Positions 22,401-56,600 of a stretch of 64,000 bases of DNA are shown here, in pieces. The position numbers were made by a program, and so were the translations under genes. The notes under the pieces are model-generated. The model ran no database searches and had not been told where the DNA came from. It saw nothing but the letters and a program-made list of their open reading frames with translations. Location of the stretch: assembly GCF_015832195.1 (NCBI RefSeq), contig NC_052020.1, positions 8,872,254-8,936,253 on the forward strand. The letters are read 5' to 3'. The first letter of the stretch is position 1, and each line of letters begins with the position of its first letter. Source of the DNA: Motacilla alba alba (lineage: Eukaryota; Chordata; Aves; Passeriformes; Motacillidae).

Positions 22401-25400
22401 GTCTCAAGGCAAACACAGGCTTTTGCTGCCGGCTCTGGAAACAACAACTGTCATTTTCTTTTTTTGGAAGGAGTTAGAACAACAAAAATCTGTCTCCCCA
22501 CAGAGTCTGGCAAGACTCACTCCAGCCCTGTTGAACAGAAATCACAATAATATCTGAAACTGGAACAAAACTAAGGGAATTGGAACAAAACAAAGGGCTG
22601 GAACGGAGGTGGGAGACCCCCGGGAGCACTTTGGGACGCGGCGATAAAACCGGCGATGGGTTTTGCCTCCAGCAACGTTTGCAGGGAATCTGCTCTGCTT
22701 TTTTCACCTTTTCCATGCGGATCCGGTCTCCACACTCAGCCTCCAGCACATTGTCCATCATGATGAGGTCCTCGCTGGTGATTTTCCACTGCTTGCTGGC
22801 AAAGTGCACGACGGCGAAGAGGCGCCCGTAGTGCCCCGCCGAGATCAGCCCGTTCACCTTCCGCACCACTTCTGCTGGCAAACAGCGGGCCAGGATCAGG
22901 GCAGCACAGCCTGAGAGCTGGGAAGGGCTGGGAAAACTCACCCAGCCACCCTGCTCTCCCCCCAGCACTCTTATCTCCTGGGAATCTTTAAGCAAGGATC
23001 AACAGCAGCGTTGCTTCCCAGATGTGTGAGCCTCCCTTTCTTCAAATTAATGATTTATTTGTATTTTAGGTGCTGGCAAAGCCACGCAGAAGTAAACATC
23101 TTGTATACACTGTGCAGCTTCTCTACACTGCTGACTCTCAGCCCATTCCTCAGGCAGCCCAAAATACACTGTACTTGGATAAAAAGCATTCCAGAAAAGA
23201 GCTCTTGTGCATGCACCCCGTGTTTGGTGGAAATTCCCTCCATTTCCAAGTCATATGCAAACAGCCTAGGGCTCTGAGCGGTGCCTAAGGCACAGAGGAA
23301 CATCGGGAAGAGCTTGGCAGAGTACCAGGGAAAGCCTGGCCCCAGAACTTGTACCTGCAGCAAGGACAAGAGAGAGCTGTCCCTCGCTCTGTCCCAGAAA
23401 AACCTCTTCCCACGTGCATGCAGAGTGGTGCCAGGAGCAGGACAGACCCCAGAGACCAGGTCCTGCACATGGACAAACTCCATTCCCTGTGATCAGCCTC
23501 CTGGGCAGTGAATCCAACCCCGGTTTTTATGGGAACACTGAAAGGTGTTGCTCCCTGACACCATCCATCTGCCAAACAGCAGCTTCCCACCCTCCCGAGC
23601 TGCTCAGAAAAACACATTAAAAAGTGGCTGAATCATTTTTGTTTTGTTTTTTTTTTTTTTCTTGGAATGCAAACAGAATATCCCTTTGGGACAGACAGGA
23701 ATCCAGCAGCCAGGCAAACCCAACCCAATCCTTACAGGAATGCTTGGAAAAGGTCCAAGCTTCAAGCCCCGGGATTCAAACTTCAAGGTACAGGTAGGAA
23801 CACAAATTATTTGCAGGGCAGGAGCTGCTGCAATTCCCACCAGCACAAAGAGTTGTTGATAACTCTTCCAACACCTCCAAGTGCCAGGAAACATCAAGTG
23901 ATTGCTGGCTTGGATCTCAGCACCATGTGGAGAGACCCATCCTAAAATATCCGGGGCTGTTTCCATGGCCAGCAGGAGGCAGGAGGCAGAACTGGAGAGC
24001 TCCTGCTGCTGTTCCCTTTGGATGAGCACAGCCAGGAGCCAAGGATGCAATGCTCGGCAGCAGCGGGAGGCAATGGCATGGGAGCAGTTTGTGGTTCACT
24101 GCTGGGTTATTTCTCACACAGGGACAGGCACCCATCTGTCACCTGAGCGATTATCGATACTTGACTTTTCATCACGGAGCAGAGAAAAAGCAGGATCACA
24201 ACAGGCCAGCAGGAGATGTGGAGCAGGAGGCTCTCTCCAAAGCACACCCCTCAGCCCAGGGACACGCTCCAGCCACGTGATGGGGGACATCTGCAGGGAG
24301 GTGAGCTCAACTCTTCTTGTCAACCTCGTCACCCAGCCCAGAGCAGCGAGTGCCACGTCTGGTCATTCCTTGCACAACCCCAGGGGTGGAGACTCCAAAC
24401 CTCCCTGGGCAAACCCCTTCCAGGAAAAAATTCCTCCTGATGTCCAACTTGCCTCTTCCCAGCTTGAGGCCATTTCCTGTCACCCAGCAGTCCTGACAAG
24501 CTGAGGGGACAGGGACACGACCCCCAGCGTTCTGTCACGCTGCGTCCCACCTCTGCAGGTCTGTCCTGTGCCCACCATCCAACTGCTCCTGCTGGCTGGG
24601 TGCTCTGTTTCATGCACCAAAACACAGCAGTTCTCCGTGTGCCCACCATCCAACTGCTCCTGCTGGCGTCGATTTAGCCAGTGAATGGAAAAGAACTCGT
24701 TCCTCCTGCCCAAAACGCTTCTCTCATGCTTTAATTGTTTTAATACAGTGTTTCATGCCACACATCGCATCAGGCAAGGCTCCTCTGCCCTAAACTAAGG
24801 AGAAAGCACGTTTTACCCAAATCTCCCAAACCTGGAGAGCAGCTGGAGCACAATTCCAGCGACGCTAAAACACGTGAGAAGTGAAATTTAAAATTAAAAA
24901 AAAGAAGTGAAGAACACAAACTTCCAGCTGAAGACGTTTCTGCTCAATCAGGCCTCGAGGCAGCAGTGCTGGAAGACCAGATTTGACACCTTTACCTGCA
25001 TGATACTTGGCTTCTTCCACAGGATCTGGAAGTTTCACTTCAGGCCACGGGGGTGAAGTCAGGGAAGTTTTGGCAACAAGTCTGTGAAGGACAAGGTAAA
25101 ATTCACTGCAGCAAACAGATACTGCCAAGAGATGGAGAACAGGGAGAGGGAGGAAGGAGAAAGGAGATGGAGCAGAACAGGATATTACTCACAAACACCC
25201 CACCAAAAAGGCATCAGATTGCAGTTAACAGTTAGGAAAGAATCTACAATAGCACAAAAGCAATCTTAGATATAAAGAGGAGGGAGATTTGCCTTGGAAA
25301 ACTCCACGAGATGAACATGAAAGGTGGTGGTTTCCGAAATCTGAAAATTTAGTGGATTTTGTCAACGCCATCCCAAAATAAAAAGCAAATACCATCCCCC

Positions 25401-27766
25401 TCAGCAGTGGGCAGTCCAGGTTTTCCTGCATGCAGAAATCCACACTTTGCCTAAGCAGCATGGGATGCACCAAATGCATAGAACATTCAGGAATAAACAT
25501 GAGACGTGGTGGAAAAAAGCAAAATGGACTCAAAATCCTTTGCAATAATTGATTTACTCTGTAACCCCGAGGCAAACATCCCAAAGGGCTTTAATTCAAT
25601 AGGAACTCCAAGCACCTCTGTGTACACAACCACAGGCACCGAGGCCTCAGGGGCTTTAGTGAGGATTTAGGGTGCTGCATCACCCAGGCAGGGATCCGAG
25701 ATCTCTGATCCTCGAGGATGAGCAGGAAGAGGGAACAGTACATCCTGCCATCCTCCCCGGCAGGAGCTCTCTGCTCCTGCAGTGTCCCCTCCTGGTCACA
25801 GGCAGCAGCAGCTCCTCAGTCCCGCAGGAGATCCCAGCACGGGGAATGGAATAAAGGCACAACAAGAGGTGCCAAAGGGCTGGAAAAAGCAAAGCCTGAA
25901 GGTGCCATTGGAAGAGGAGTCACAGGATTCCTGCATGGTTTGCCTTGGAAGGGATGTTAAAGCTCATCCAGTCACAACCCAAGGCAGGGACAATTTCCAC
26001 CAGACCAGGTTGCTCCAAGCCCTGTTCCACCAGGCCTTGAGCGTTTTCAGGGATGGGAGAAAAAAAAACCCCAAAAAATGAAGGGAAGCATCCTTCTGGG
26101 AAAGGGGACTGAAGGCAGGCAGAGTCCAAAACACTGGGGAGTGACCAAGTCTCCCTCCCAGAGGAAAACCAGCTGCTCTCCCAGCCTGGAAGCAGGCCAG
26201 CATTCCAGGGGGAAGAGGCAAAGTGATGGATGTGTGACATTACCCTGGCTGTGGGGATGAGCTCTGGGAACTCCGGTGCCGCACCGCAGCCGAAAGCAGC
26301 GAGGCTGAAAGGGAGAAAAAAGAGAATTAATCACAGGCAGCAGCTGCTGGGCTTCTGCAGAATTCCAGAATCATTCAGGCTGGAAAAGCCCTCCTAGACC
26401 ATAGAGTCCAACCTGTCACTGGCCACCACACTGTCACCCACCCCAGAGCACGGAGTGCCATGTCCAGGCATTCCTGGGACACCTCCAGGGATGGGGACTC
26501 CAGCACCTCCGTGGGCACCCCCTTCCCAGCCTGGGAAGGAGACTGATAAAGTCCCCGCTCCCTCCTATCCACTGGATTTTGCTGAAGGGTTTATGCCAAG
26601 GTGGAGAGAACTGTGTAAAGCTCATTCTCCCTTTTGTTAACACTCCCTGACTCTCGGGCTGCTCAGAGGCTGATGCTGGGAAAGACCCGGGTCCCTTCCA
26701 CCTCTGGGAAGAGCTCCAGGGCCCATCCTGCAGGTGCTGGGCAGGGACACCGAGGGGCCAGGAGGCAGCAGTGGGGACCCTGACTACTGCCAGCCCCCTT
26801 CCTTCCCTCCTCCCATGCCAGCAGCAGGCAGAGCACAGCCCTTCCATCCTTCCTTTCCTCCCAGCGGCTGGCAGAGCCTCTTCCTTCCTTCCTTCCCAGC
26901 AGGAGCAGGCAGAGCTCCTTCCTCTCCTTCCCTGCCTCCATCCCAGCAGAGCATTTTCCTTTCCTTCTTCCCTTCCTTCCCCCCCCAGCAGCAGCAATAG
27001 CCCAGTCCGTCCGTCCATCCGTCCATCCATCCATTCTTCCTTTCCAGCAGCAATCAGAGCTCCTTCTTCTTCTTCCTTCCCCACTTCCCAGCAGCAGGCA
27101 GAGCTCCTTCCTCTCCTTCCCTGCTTCCATCCCAGCAGCAGACAGAGCATTTTCCTTTCCTTCTTTCCTTCCTTTCCCCCCAGCAGCAGCAATAGCCCAG
27201 TCCGTCCATCCATCCATTCTTCCTTTCCAGCAGCAATCAGAGCTCCTTCCTCTCCTCCATCCCAGTAGCAGACAGAGCATTTTCCTTTCCTTCTTTCCTT
27301 CCTTCTTTCCCCCACAGCAGCAGCAACAGCCCAGTCCATCTGTCCATCCGTCCATCCATCCATTCTTCCTTTCCAGCAGCAATCAGAGCTCCTTCCTTTA
27401 CTTCCTTCCCCACTTCCCAGCAGCAGCAGCAGGCAGAGCTCCTTCCTCTCCTTCCCTGCCTCCATCCCAGCAGCAGACAGAGCATTTTCCTTTCCTTCCT
27501 TCTTTCCCCCCCAGGCAGCTGCAATAGCCCAGTCCGTCTGTCCATCCGTCCGTCCATCCATTCTTCCTTTCCAGCAGCAATCTGAGCTCCTTCTTCTTTT
27601 TCCTTCCCCACTTCCCAGCAGCAGCAGGCAGAGCTCCTTCCTTTCCTTCCCCCTAGCGTTCCCTCCCAGCGGCAGGGGCAGAGATAGTTCCTGCCCGTTC
27701 CCGGTTCCCGGTTCCCGTTCCCGTTCCGCGCTCACCTCCCGCCCGCCGCGCTCGCGCCGCCGCCAT
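16493..27766 (-). CDS. MRPL21: Mitochondrial large ribosomal subunit protein bL21m
   Basis: Seven coding exons on the minus strand: 27766-27736, 26304-26244, 25081-24996, 22871-22708, 21082-21030, 17142-17039, 16557-16493. All introns are GT-AG with matching phases, and the 564 nt join gives 187 aa, slightly shorter than human MRPL21 (205 aa). Residues 1-31 have several Arg and no acidic residue, as in a mitochondrial presequence. The bL21 fold follows: [14 protein letters not shown] (about 40-53), [15 protein letters not shown] (about 73-87), DRIRMEK ending at 114, and [18 protein letters not shown] (about 134-151). The C-terminus is [15 protein letters not shown]. The product is a structural protein of the 39S subunit that contacts 23S-type mt-rRNA in the matrix. 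It is head-to-head with IGHMBP2, 106 bp between start codons. Introns hold CR1 remnants, and intron 1 holds a large minisatellite. Confidence 0.96.
17330..17660. other. AT-rich segment of unknown origin in MRPL21 intron 6
   Basis: A compact block whose A/T content is clearly higher than its surroundings, with several AATAAA words on the minus strand (for example TTTATT near 17380 and 17507). It could be an inserted element such as a solo LTR on the minus strand. Its edges and target-site duplications are not clear. Confidence 0.35.
21649..21756 (-). mobile_element. CR1-like 3' end fragment
   Basis: Starts AAATCATCGAATTGGAGGAA and continues TCAAGGTCATGGAGTCCAAC, the reverse complement of a CR1 3' end. 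It lies in MRPL21 intron 5. Confidence 0.7.
22335..22389 (+). mobile_element. CR1-like 3' tail
   Basis: GGTTGGACTCGATGATCTTA, then TCTTTTCCAGCCTAAATGAT and TCTGTGATCC, match the extreme 3' end of CR1. It lies in MRPL21 intron 4 or 5 sequence, upstream of the exon at 22708. Confidence 0.8.
24318..24546 (-). mobile_element. CR1-like fragment
   Basis: Contains CCCAGCCCAGAGCAGCGAGT, CACAACCCCAGGGGTGGAGA and TTGAGGCCATTTCCTGTCAC, diagnostic words of a reversed CR1 3' region. It lies in MRPL21 intron 3 and extends further into the element than the other copies. Confidence 0.85.
24567..24667 (+). repeat. 30 bp direct repeat, 71 bp offset
   Basis: TGTGCCCACCATCCAACTGC plus the following CTCCTGCTGGC occurs at 24567-24596 and again at 24638-24667, in MRPL21 intron 3. 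It directly follows a CR1 fragment. Confidence 0.85.
25921..26057 (-). mobile_element. CR1-like fragment
   Basis: Contains GGTTTGCCTTGGAAGGGATG, AAAGCTCATCCAGTCACAAC and CAGACCAGGTTGCTCCAAGC, a reversed CR1 3' region in MRPL21 intron 2. Confidence 0.8.
26365..26530 (-). mobile_element. CR1-like fragment
   Basis: Contains CCAGAATCATTCAGGCTGGA, TAGAGTCCAACCTGTCACTG and CACCTCCAGGGATGGGGACT, a reversed CR1 3' region between MRPL21 exon 2 and the intron 1 minisatellite. Confidence 0.85.
26800..27657. repeat. Pyrimidine-rich minisatellite in MRPL21 intron 1
   Basis: About five imperfect units of roughly 150-200 bp. Each contains CAGCAGCAATCAGAGCTCC, a TTCC-rich stretch, CAGCAGACAGAGCATTTTCC, and a CAGTCCGTCCATCC segment with CCGT/CCAT microsatellite. 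The shared CAGCAGCAATC boundary recurs near 27050, 27232, 27380 and 27579. The plus strand is almost purely C/T with interspersed CAG. The array ends about 80 bp from MRPL21 exon 1, so it sits at the edge of the shared promoter. It gives long minus-strand open frames, but these are repeat artefacts. Confidence 0.9.
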
Positions 27767-27872
27767 CGCGGTGACCTCGCGCCGGACGCGGAACCGCGGG
27801 GGCGGGGCCTGGCGCGCGGGGTGGGCGGGGCCTGGCGCGCGCGGGGGGCGGGGCCCGCGCGGCCGAGGGGCC

Positions 27873-50956
<23,084 letters not shown>

Positions 50957-51195
50957 GGGACCCGAATCCTGCTTTTTTCACCTCAAAACCTCAGCTCGGC
51001 CCCCCCCAGGGCAAAGCTGCTGTGCTGGGCCTGGGTGGAATAGGGGGCTCCGTTCTGGGGGGAAAACCTGGAGCTGGGAGCCTTCCGAGGTGCAGGGCTG
51101 AGGCAGGGGAGGGAGAGCTGCTGCATTGTCCTGGTTATCCGTACGGACACGGTGATGGATGCACTCAGGGGCCAGAGCACGCTGGTGAAACGGGC

Positions 51196-51201
51196 ATTAA
51201 A
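51196..51201 (+). terminator. Polyadenylation signal of IGHMBP2
   Basis: ATTAAA about 240 nt past the IGHMBP2 stop codon (50954-50956), followed by a TG-containing stretch. It is the only hexamer close to the stop that I found. Confidence 0.6.
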
Positions 51202-53649
51202 CACCCAAAGCTGTCACTGTCGCATCGGTCCCTGCGGCAGCACATGATGGATGCCTGGGAACAGGAACGTGAGAGGCACGGAAAACCCTGGGTGACCCTG
51301 TGCTCCAGGGAGGATGGCTGAGGAAATGGATGTGTCCCGGCCCAGCAATCCTCTGGCTCTGCTCAGAGCTGGAGGGACCCAGCCCGTCCACACTGCAGCC
51401 ATTCCCTCCACACCTGGGCCAGGGGCTCAGGAGGGGGCTCGGCCCTGCTCCAGCTGTGCCTCAGGATGGGAATAGGGATGGGTTTGGGCCTCAAGCCCAA
51501 ACCGTGCTGGCACCACGAGGAGCTGCTCCAGCGCATGGAACCATTTCCCTGGGAGAGCCTTCCTGTGCCACTGGGAGGTCTGTCCCTCCTCACTGCTGCC
51601 TGTCCCTTCCCAGACCTGTCCTGCCCTTCCCACAGAGCTCCTTGGAGGCTGATTCCCACTGGGAAAGCCTATAGTGACAGCAGGTGAGCTTTTCAGGTGA
51701 GAAGGAGCCTTGTGTCCATCCTGGACATTTTCCTTATCCTTCACACAGGGTCCATGCATCCCACCCCCAAAATAGCTCCAGCAGCGTTTTTTGTCCCCAG
51801 GCTGAAGGAGAAGGAGCAGAGGTGCCTCCAAACAGGAAGAAGAGCACTATAAAAAATGCCCAAACCCACACATTCCCCATCCTTTTGGGGCTAAACATCA
51901 CAGATTCCAGCACCTGTGGAAGTCACCTCATCCCAAGTAAAGCTCAGCAGTTGGCAGGAGCTGCCAGACAGCCAAGGATTTCTGTGTCCATCTCTTCCCA
52001 CATACTTGGCTGGGATAGCTAATAAGCAAATTTTCCCTCAAACCTCGTGGGCTGTGAGTACTGGCTGTGAACAGCTTCCCACAAAAACTTCCTCATCCTT
52101 CAGGAAACTTCGTCATTCAAACCCCTTCATCCTTGGCCCGTGCCTTGGTGCTGGGCATCACCCATGGAGGGATGGCACTGGCAGCAGGTGGGACAGGGAG
52201 AGGTAGGGAGGAGGAAGAGTGGGAGAAGGGAATCTGGGCACCAATGAGTGGAGACGGGCAGGAGGAAGAGCCAGAGCAGAGGGGGATGATGGAACAGGGA
52301 CATCACAGCCTTGTCCCAAAGGGAAGGTCAGGCAGGACAGGTGGGAAGGGAAAAGTGCCACCAGCTCAGGGGATAACTCACCTTGGAGTTACTTTTTAAT
52401 CAGGGAGAAACAGATAAATGGCTCCTTCACAGCTTTTTCCCTGCTGAAATCATCCGAGCAGCCACATCCCAGCCCATGCTTATCCTGTGGTGCCAATTCC
52501 ATGGCACGGGGTCCCAGACACCCCCAGATTTCCCAGCCTGGCTTCCCACCAGCATCCTGCAGGCAGGGAACAGCCAAGGCTCCAGGCAAGGAGGGATGTG
52601 GCCCCAGTGCATCCTCTGCTCTCCAGCTTGTGCCATGAGGGGCTCCACCACCCTCCACAAACCAGAGTGGGAATTGGCTCCCCAAAAATCCCAAAACTGG
52701 CTTGGGCCAGAGCCCACCAGCAGACAGGATCCACACAGGATTTTCCTCTGCCTTCCTTCTGAAACAGGAGTTGGACTTAAAAATCTTAAAATTAGGGACC
52801 TTTCCCACCTGCCTTGGGTCACAAGGCCAAGATGTTCCTCTCTCTGCCCAAATCTTGGATAAAACAAGTTATAGGCTAAGTCACAGCCCAAGTCCAGGAT
52901 GAGGGGCTGGAAAAAACAATCCCCAGTTGTGAGAGTTGCGTTCAGGAGCAGGAATTTGGAGTGCTGTCCTGAGCACTCTGAGGGTGAGTTTGGCTTGGAA
53001 AAGTGGCTGGGGTGGGAAAAGCAGCCCCTGATCCTACTGGACCTTTAGGGGATGATTCCCAGTGTGGATCTGACCTCAAACCCAAGAGGTTGGAAACCAG
53101 GTGGTTGGAAACCAATCCCTGCCTCTGCAGCCAGTGGAGACAGGCAGGGATTCACTGTGTGGGGGAACAGATGGGAGGAGGAGCCGCATGTAACAATTGA
53201 TTTTCTGCTGTTATTGCTCCCTTTTTCCATTCTCACTGGAAACATTCCAACCCTGGCACAACGCACCAAAGTCACTACAAAAAATCCCCTCAGGATCACC
53301 ACCCACACCAGGCTGGCTTTTGTCACCCCCCCTCACGATTCCCACCCGAAAACCACTTTCCAAAGGAATCCCCCCCTCTCCCAGTCCCCGTTTGAGGATT
53401 CCGCGGATTTCGAGGCCGGTGGGAGCACGCGGAACGCTCGGGAGCCGCGCTTCGGGGAGGTTCCTGCTGGTTTTGGTCCATTTGGCTCCTTGCTGGCAGC
53501 TCTGGCCCGGCGCATGCGGGGGTGACCCGGAATGTGCCCACGGAGCCGCTCTCTCCGTGCTCCGGGTGTTTTGGGCCCCTCAGCAGCTCGGCCTTGTGGG
53601 TGCCACCAAGTCCCTTCTCCGGGCCCGCTGTCCCCAGCATCCGGGGATC
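51202..53649. other. Tail-to-tail interval between IGHMBP2 and SYT12
   Basis: Probably the remaining IGHMBP2 3' flank and the SYT12 3' UTR. No coding exon or known repeat was recognised. A candidate SYT12 polyadenylation hexamer is at 52395-52400. Confidence 0.55.
52395..52400 (-). terminator. Candidate polyadenylation signal of SYT12
   Basis: ATTAAA on the minus strand, about 1.25 kb past the SYT12 stop codon at 53650. It would give a 3' UTR of about 1.3 kb. This is a weak assignment based on one variant hexamer. Confidence 0.3.
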
Positions 53650-56600
53650 CTAATTCCTGCGCAGCGGGTGCCACATGGAGACGGGCTTGCGGAGCGTGGC
53701 CAGCATCTGGTTCCAGTGCGTGGTGCCCATGCCGCTGGCCGCCGGCCCGATCAGCACGTGGCCCGTGTTGTCACCGCGCCCGTCCTCGCCGCTCTCGGCC
53801 ACCGTCACGCGCAGGGACAGCTCCTGGCGGGCACGGGGCTGTCACCGCACGCGCACCCGGCCAGACGCGTGCCCCTGTGCCCTCTCCACGGGGACATGCA
53901 CCCACGAGGCCAGCGCGTCCGTGTGTCACCACCCAGCCCGCCATACCCCACATACACACAGCCCTCTGTGCCCCTACCCTGTTCAAACCCACCCCCCGTT
54001 CTTCAAGGCCCCCCAAATCCCTAAATACCCACCCTCATATACCCCCCACATTTACACCCCCCCCTTTTTACCCCACATCCCCTAAACCCATCTTTGCCCT
54101 GTCCACGTACCAAACCATCCACGTGCACCCTGCTATATCCCAACCCACACATCCATGTCCTCCCCAAGAGTCCCCTGACACATCCCCCCTCCAGCAGCCA
54201 TTTGCGCACATCCACACCTCTCCAAGCAGCCCCCACACATCCAGGTACCCCACAACAGCCCCCACACATCCACATACCCCAAAGCAGCCCCCACACATCC
54301 ACATACCCCACAGCAGCCCCACACATCCACCCCAAACCAGACCCACACACACCCACAACCCCCACAGCTCCTGGGATCACCCCCCAGAACCCCACATCCC
54401 CAGGAGCTCCCCGGTAGTGGGTTTGGGGAGCCTGAGGAGCACTGGGATGTGCCCCCCTCCCCAGTCCCCCGGGCTGGGCCAGACCTGGAGCACGATGGCG
54501 GGCACGGAGAAGATCATGGCCTCGTTGAACACGGGGTTGGTGTCTCCCCTCTTCACCGCTGTCTTCTTCTTGCTGATCTTCCTCCCGTCCTGCAGCAAGT
54601 ACACCTTGACGAAGGGATCTGCTCGGAGGGCAGGAGAGGGGATCAGCGCCACGTGTCCCCAGCCACGTGGAGAAAGCAGGGGACCCTTTCTGGTGGCCCT
54701 TCCCAGCAGGTCTGTCCTCACAGGGAGCCACTCGCATGGGTCGCAAATGGGATAAATCAGGACAAACCCCACCTCGGAGCCCCCCTCACCTGCGGTCGCC
54801 TTCCCATTGCTCCACACCAGGTTCTTGGCTTTGACCACCACCACCGTGAGCCGCTCGGCCGTGGGCAGGTAACTCAGGGAGAGCAGGATCTCCCCCACCG
54901 TGTCCACCGCCTGAGGGACACAACGGTCTGTGGGACACAACGCCCGGGACGCAGCAACGACGTCCCAAAGCCCAGCTGGGAGACGGGACGCCGCCAGCTC
55001 ACCTTGTTGGTGTCCTGCAGGTAGAGCCAGGCGTTGAAGGGGCGCGAGGCCAGGTCCAGGTCGGAGAGCTTGAGCTCGGCCACGCCGGTGCTGACGCTGC
55101 GCTCGTCCTCGTCCACGCCGAAGACGGAGAAGCGCAGGCTGTTCTCCTCCAGCGCCGCCGGGTCCAGCGGCACCGAGAAGCGCTCGTCGAAGGCCACGGA
55201 GTAGGAGCTCCTCTGGATCTGCCGCGGGAAGGGGGGATAGGCCTGGCACCCCTGGGGCTGCGCCCCTGCTCTGCCCCATCCTCGTGGGGATTGCAGGGAG
55301 GGCGTCCCCAGGGCACGCCCCGTCCAATCGGGATGATTCATTCCCGACCCGACCGCGGCAACTGCTCGGCCACTGGGGTGAAAGTCAGGGCTGTGCCCTG
55401 CCCCAGTGCCTGTTAATGATTTTAATTAGAGAATCAGCGTTGGCCCAGTGCTCTCAGACACATCCCAAGCCCTGGGAGTGCGGATGCACATCCGGCTTGG
55501 CTGTATCAGGCAACGGGATTTATGGCTGCAAGGTGCAACCCCCAGCCCTTCCCCAAGCAGAACCAACTCCTGAATGTGCCCGGTGGGAATGGAGCTGTTT
55601 GGCTGACGTTGTCCCAGTGTCAGGTCATTCCCTGGGAGCAGAGGCAGCAGCAGATCATCCTGCTGGTGCTGATCCCAAAGAACTGGCCAAGGGGAAATGC
55701 TCTGAAGTAATGGATGTAGGGATTTTTTTTTCCCCCTTACTCCAGCCCTGTTTCAGCACCCAAGATGTCACAGGCAAACCAGGGGTTTGTCCCATGGGAT
55801 GGAAAGCTGTAGCCTTGGATAGCATGGAGCAAAGTGGAACCACCAGCTCCCCCAAGCCACCCAAATCTGGGTGCAGTAGGGACCTCGCTGTGGGGCTGTG
55901 TCATCCCAAAAGCCCCCCAGGAGGTTCTCCTCCAAGGACTCTCCAGTCATCTCCTCCAAGGACTCTCCTGTCTCAGTCTGCTCCTAACTCTGCTCCATCC
56001 CTGGGATAAAGGACACAAAAGCAGCACCACAAGCCATTCCTGCCTTCTTAGTCCATGCTCTCCCACTGGATACCACCAGCCTCCAGAGTTCCTGGGGGAA
56101 TGAAGTTCCTCTGTGTGAAGAGCAGATTTTAAAGCCGTACAGATTTTACAGACTGTCTGTCTGCAGCCCACGCTGTATTTTGGGAGCTCTGGATCAAGTA
56201 CAACCAAACAGGAGCTGCTATTTAAAAACTCTCCAGAAGCACCGGGGAAAAAAAGCAGCCAGGCCTTTATCCATGGCCTTGGGGCAGCTGAGGAGGTAAA
56301 TTGTGCTGGTGAATTATAAATAATGACACTAAATAATAAATACCTCCAGAGCATAAATAAAGAGCCGGAGATTTGGATGGGAAAATGGTCTAAAAGGGCA
56401 CTGTGGAAGTATTTTGGAGGCAGCAGCCAGTTTGAGGGGATGGAGCGGCACCTCCACCCCAGTGGAGAGCTGCCTTAATGGGGTGCAAATTCCCACTCCT
56501 TGCTGGAATATCCTGATTAAATCAAACTGACTCTGCAATAGAGGAGCTGCTAGAAGAAAACCGAGGCTCCTGCTTTCCAAAAGCAGCTTTTGAGGCGCTT

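Noticed and set aside
26900..27600. Regularly spaced repeats considered as a CRISPR-like array
   Set aside because: The units are long, diverged and low in complexity, and the context is a vertebrate intron, so it is a minisatellite.
53532..54755. 407-codon plus-strand open frame rich in His, Thr and Pro
   Set aside because: It is antisense to SYT12 exons 6-7 and translates the C/A-rich tandem repeat, with no coding signature of its own.
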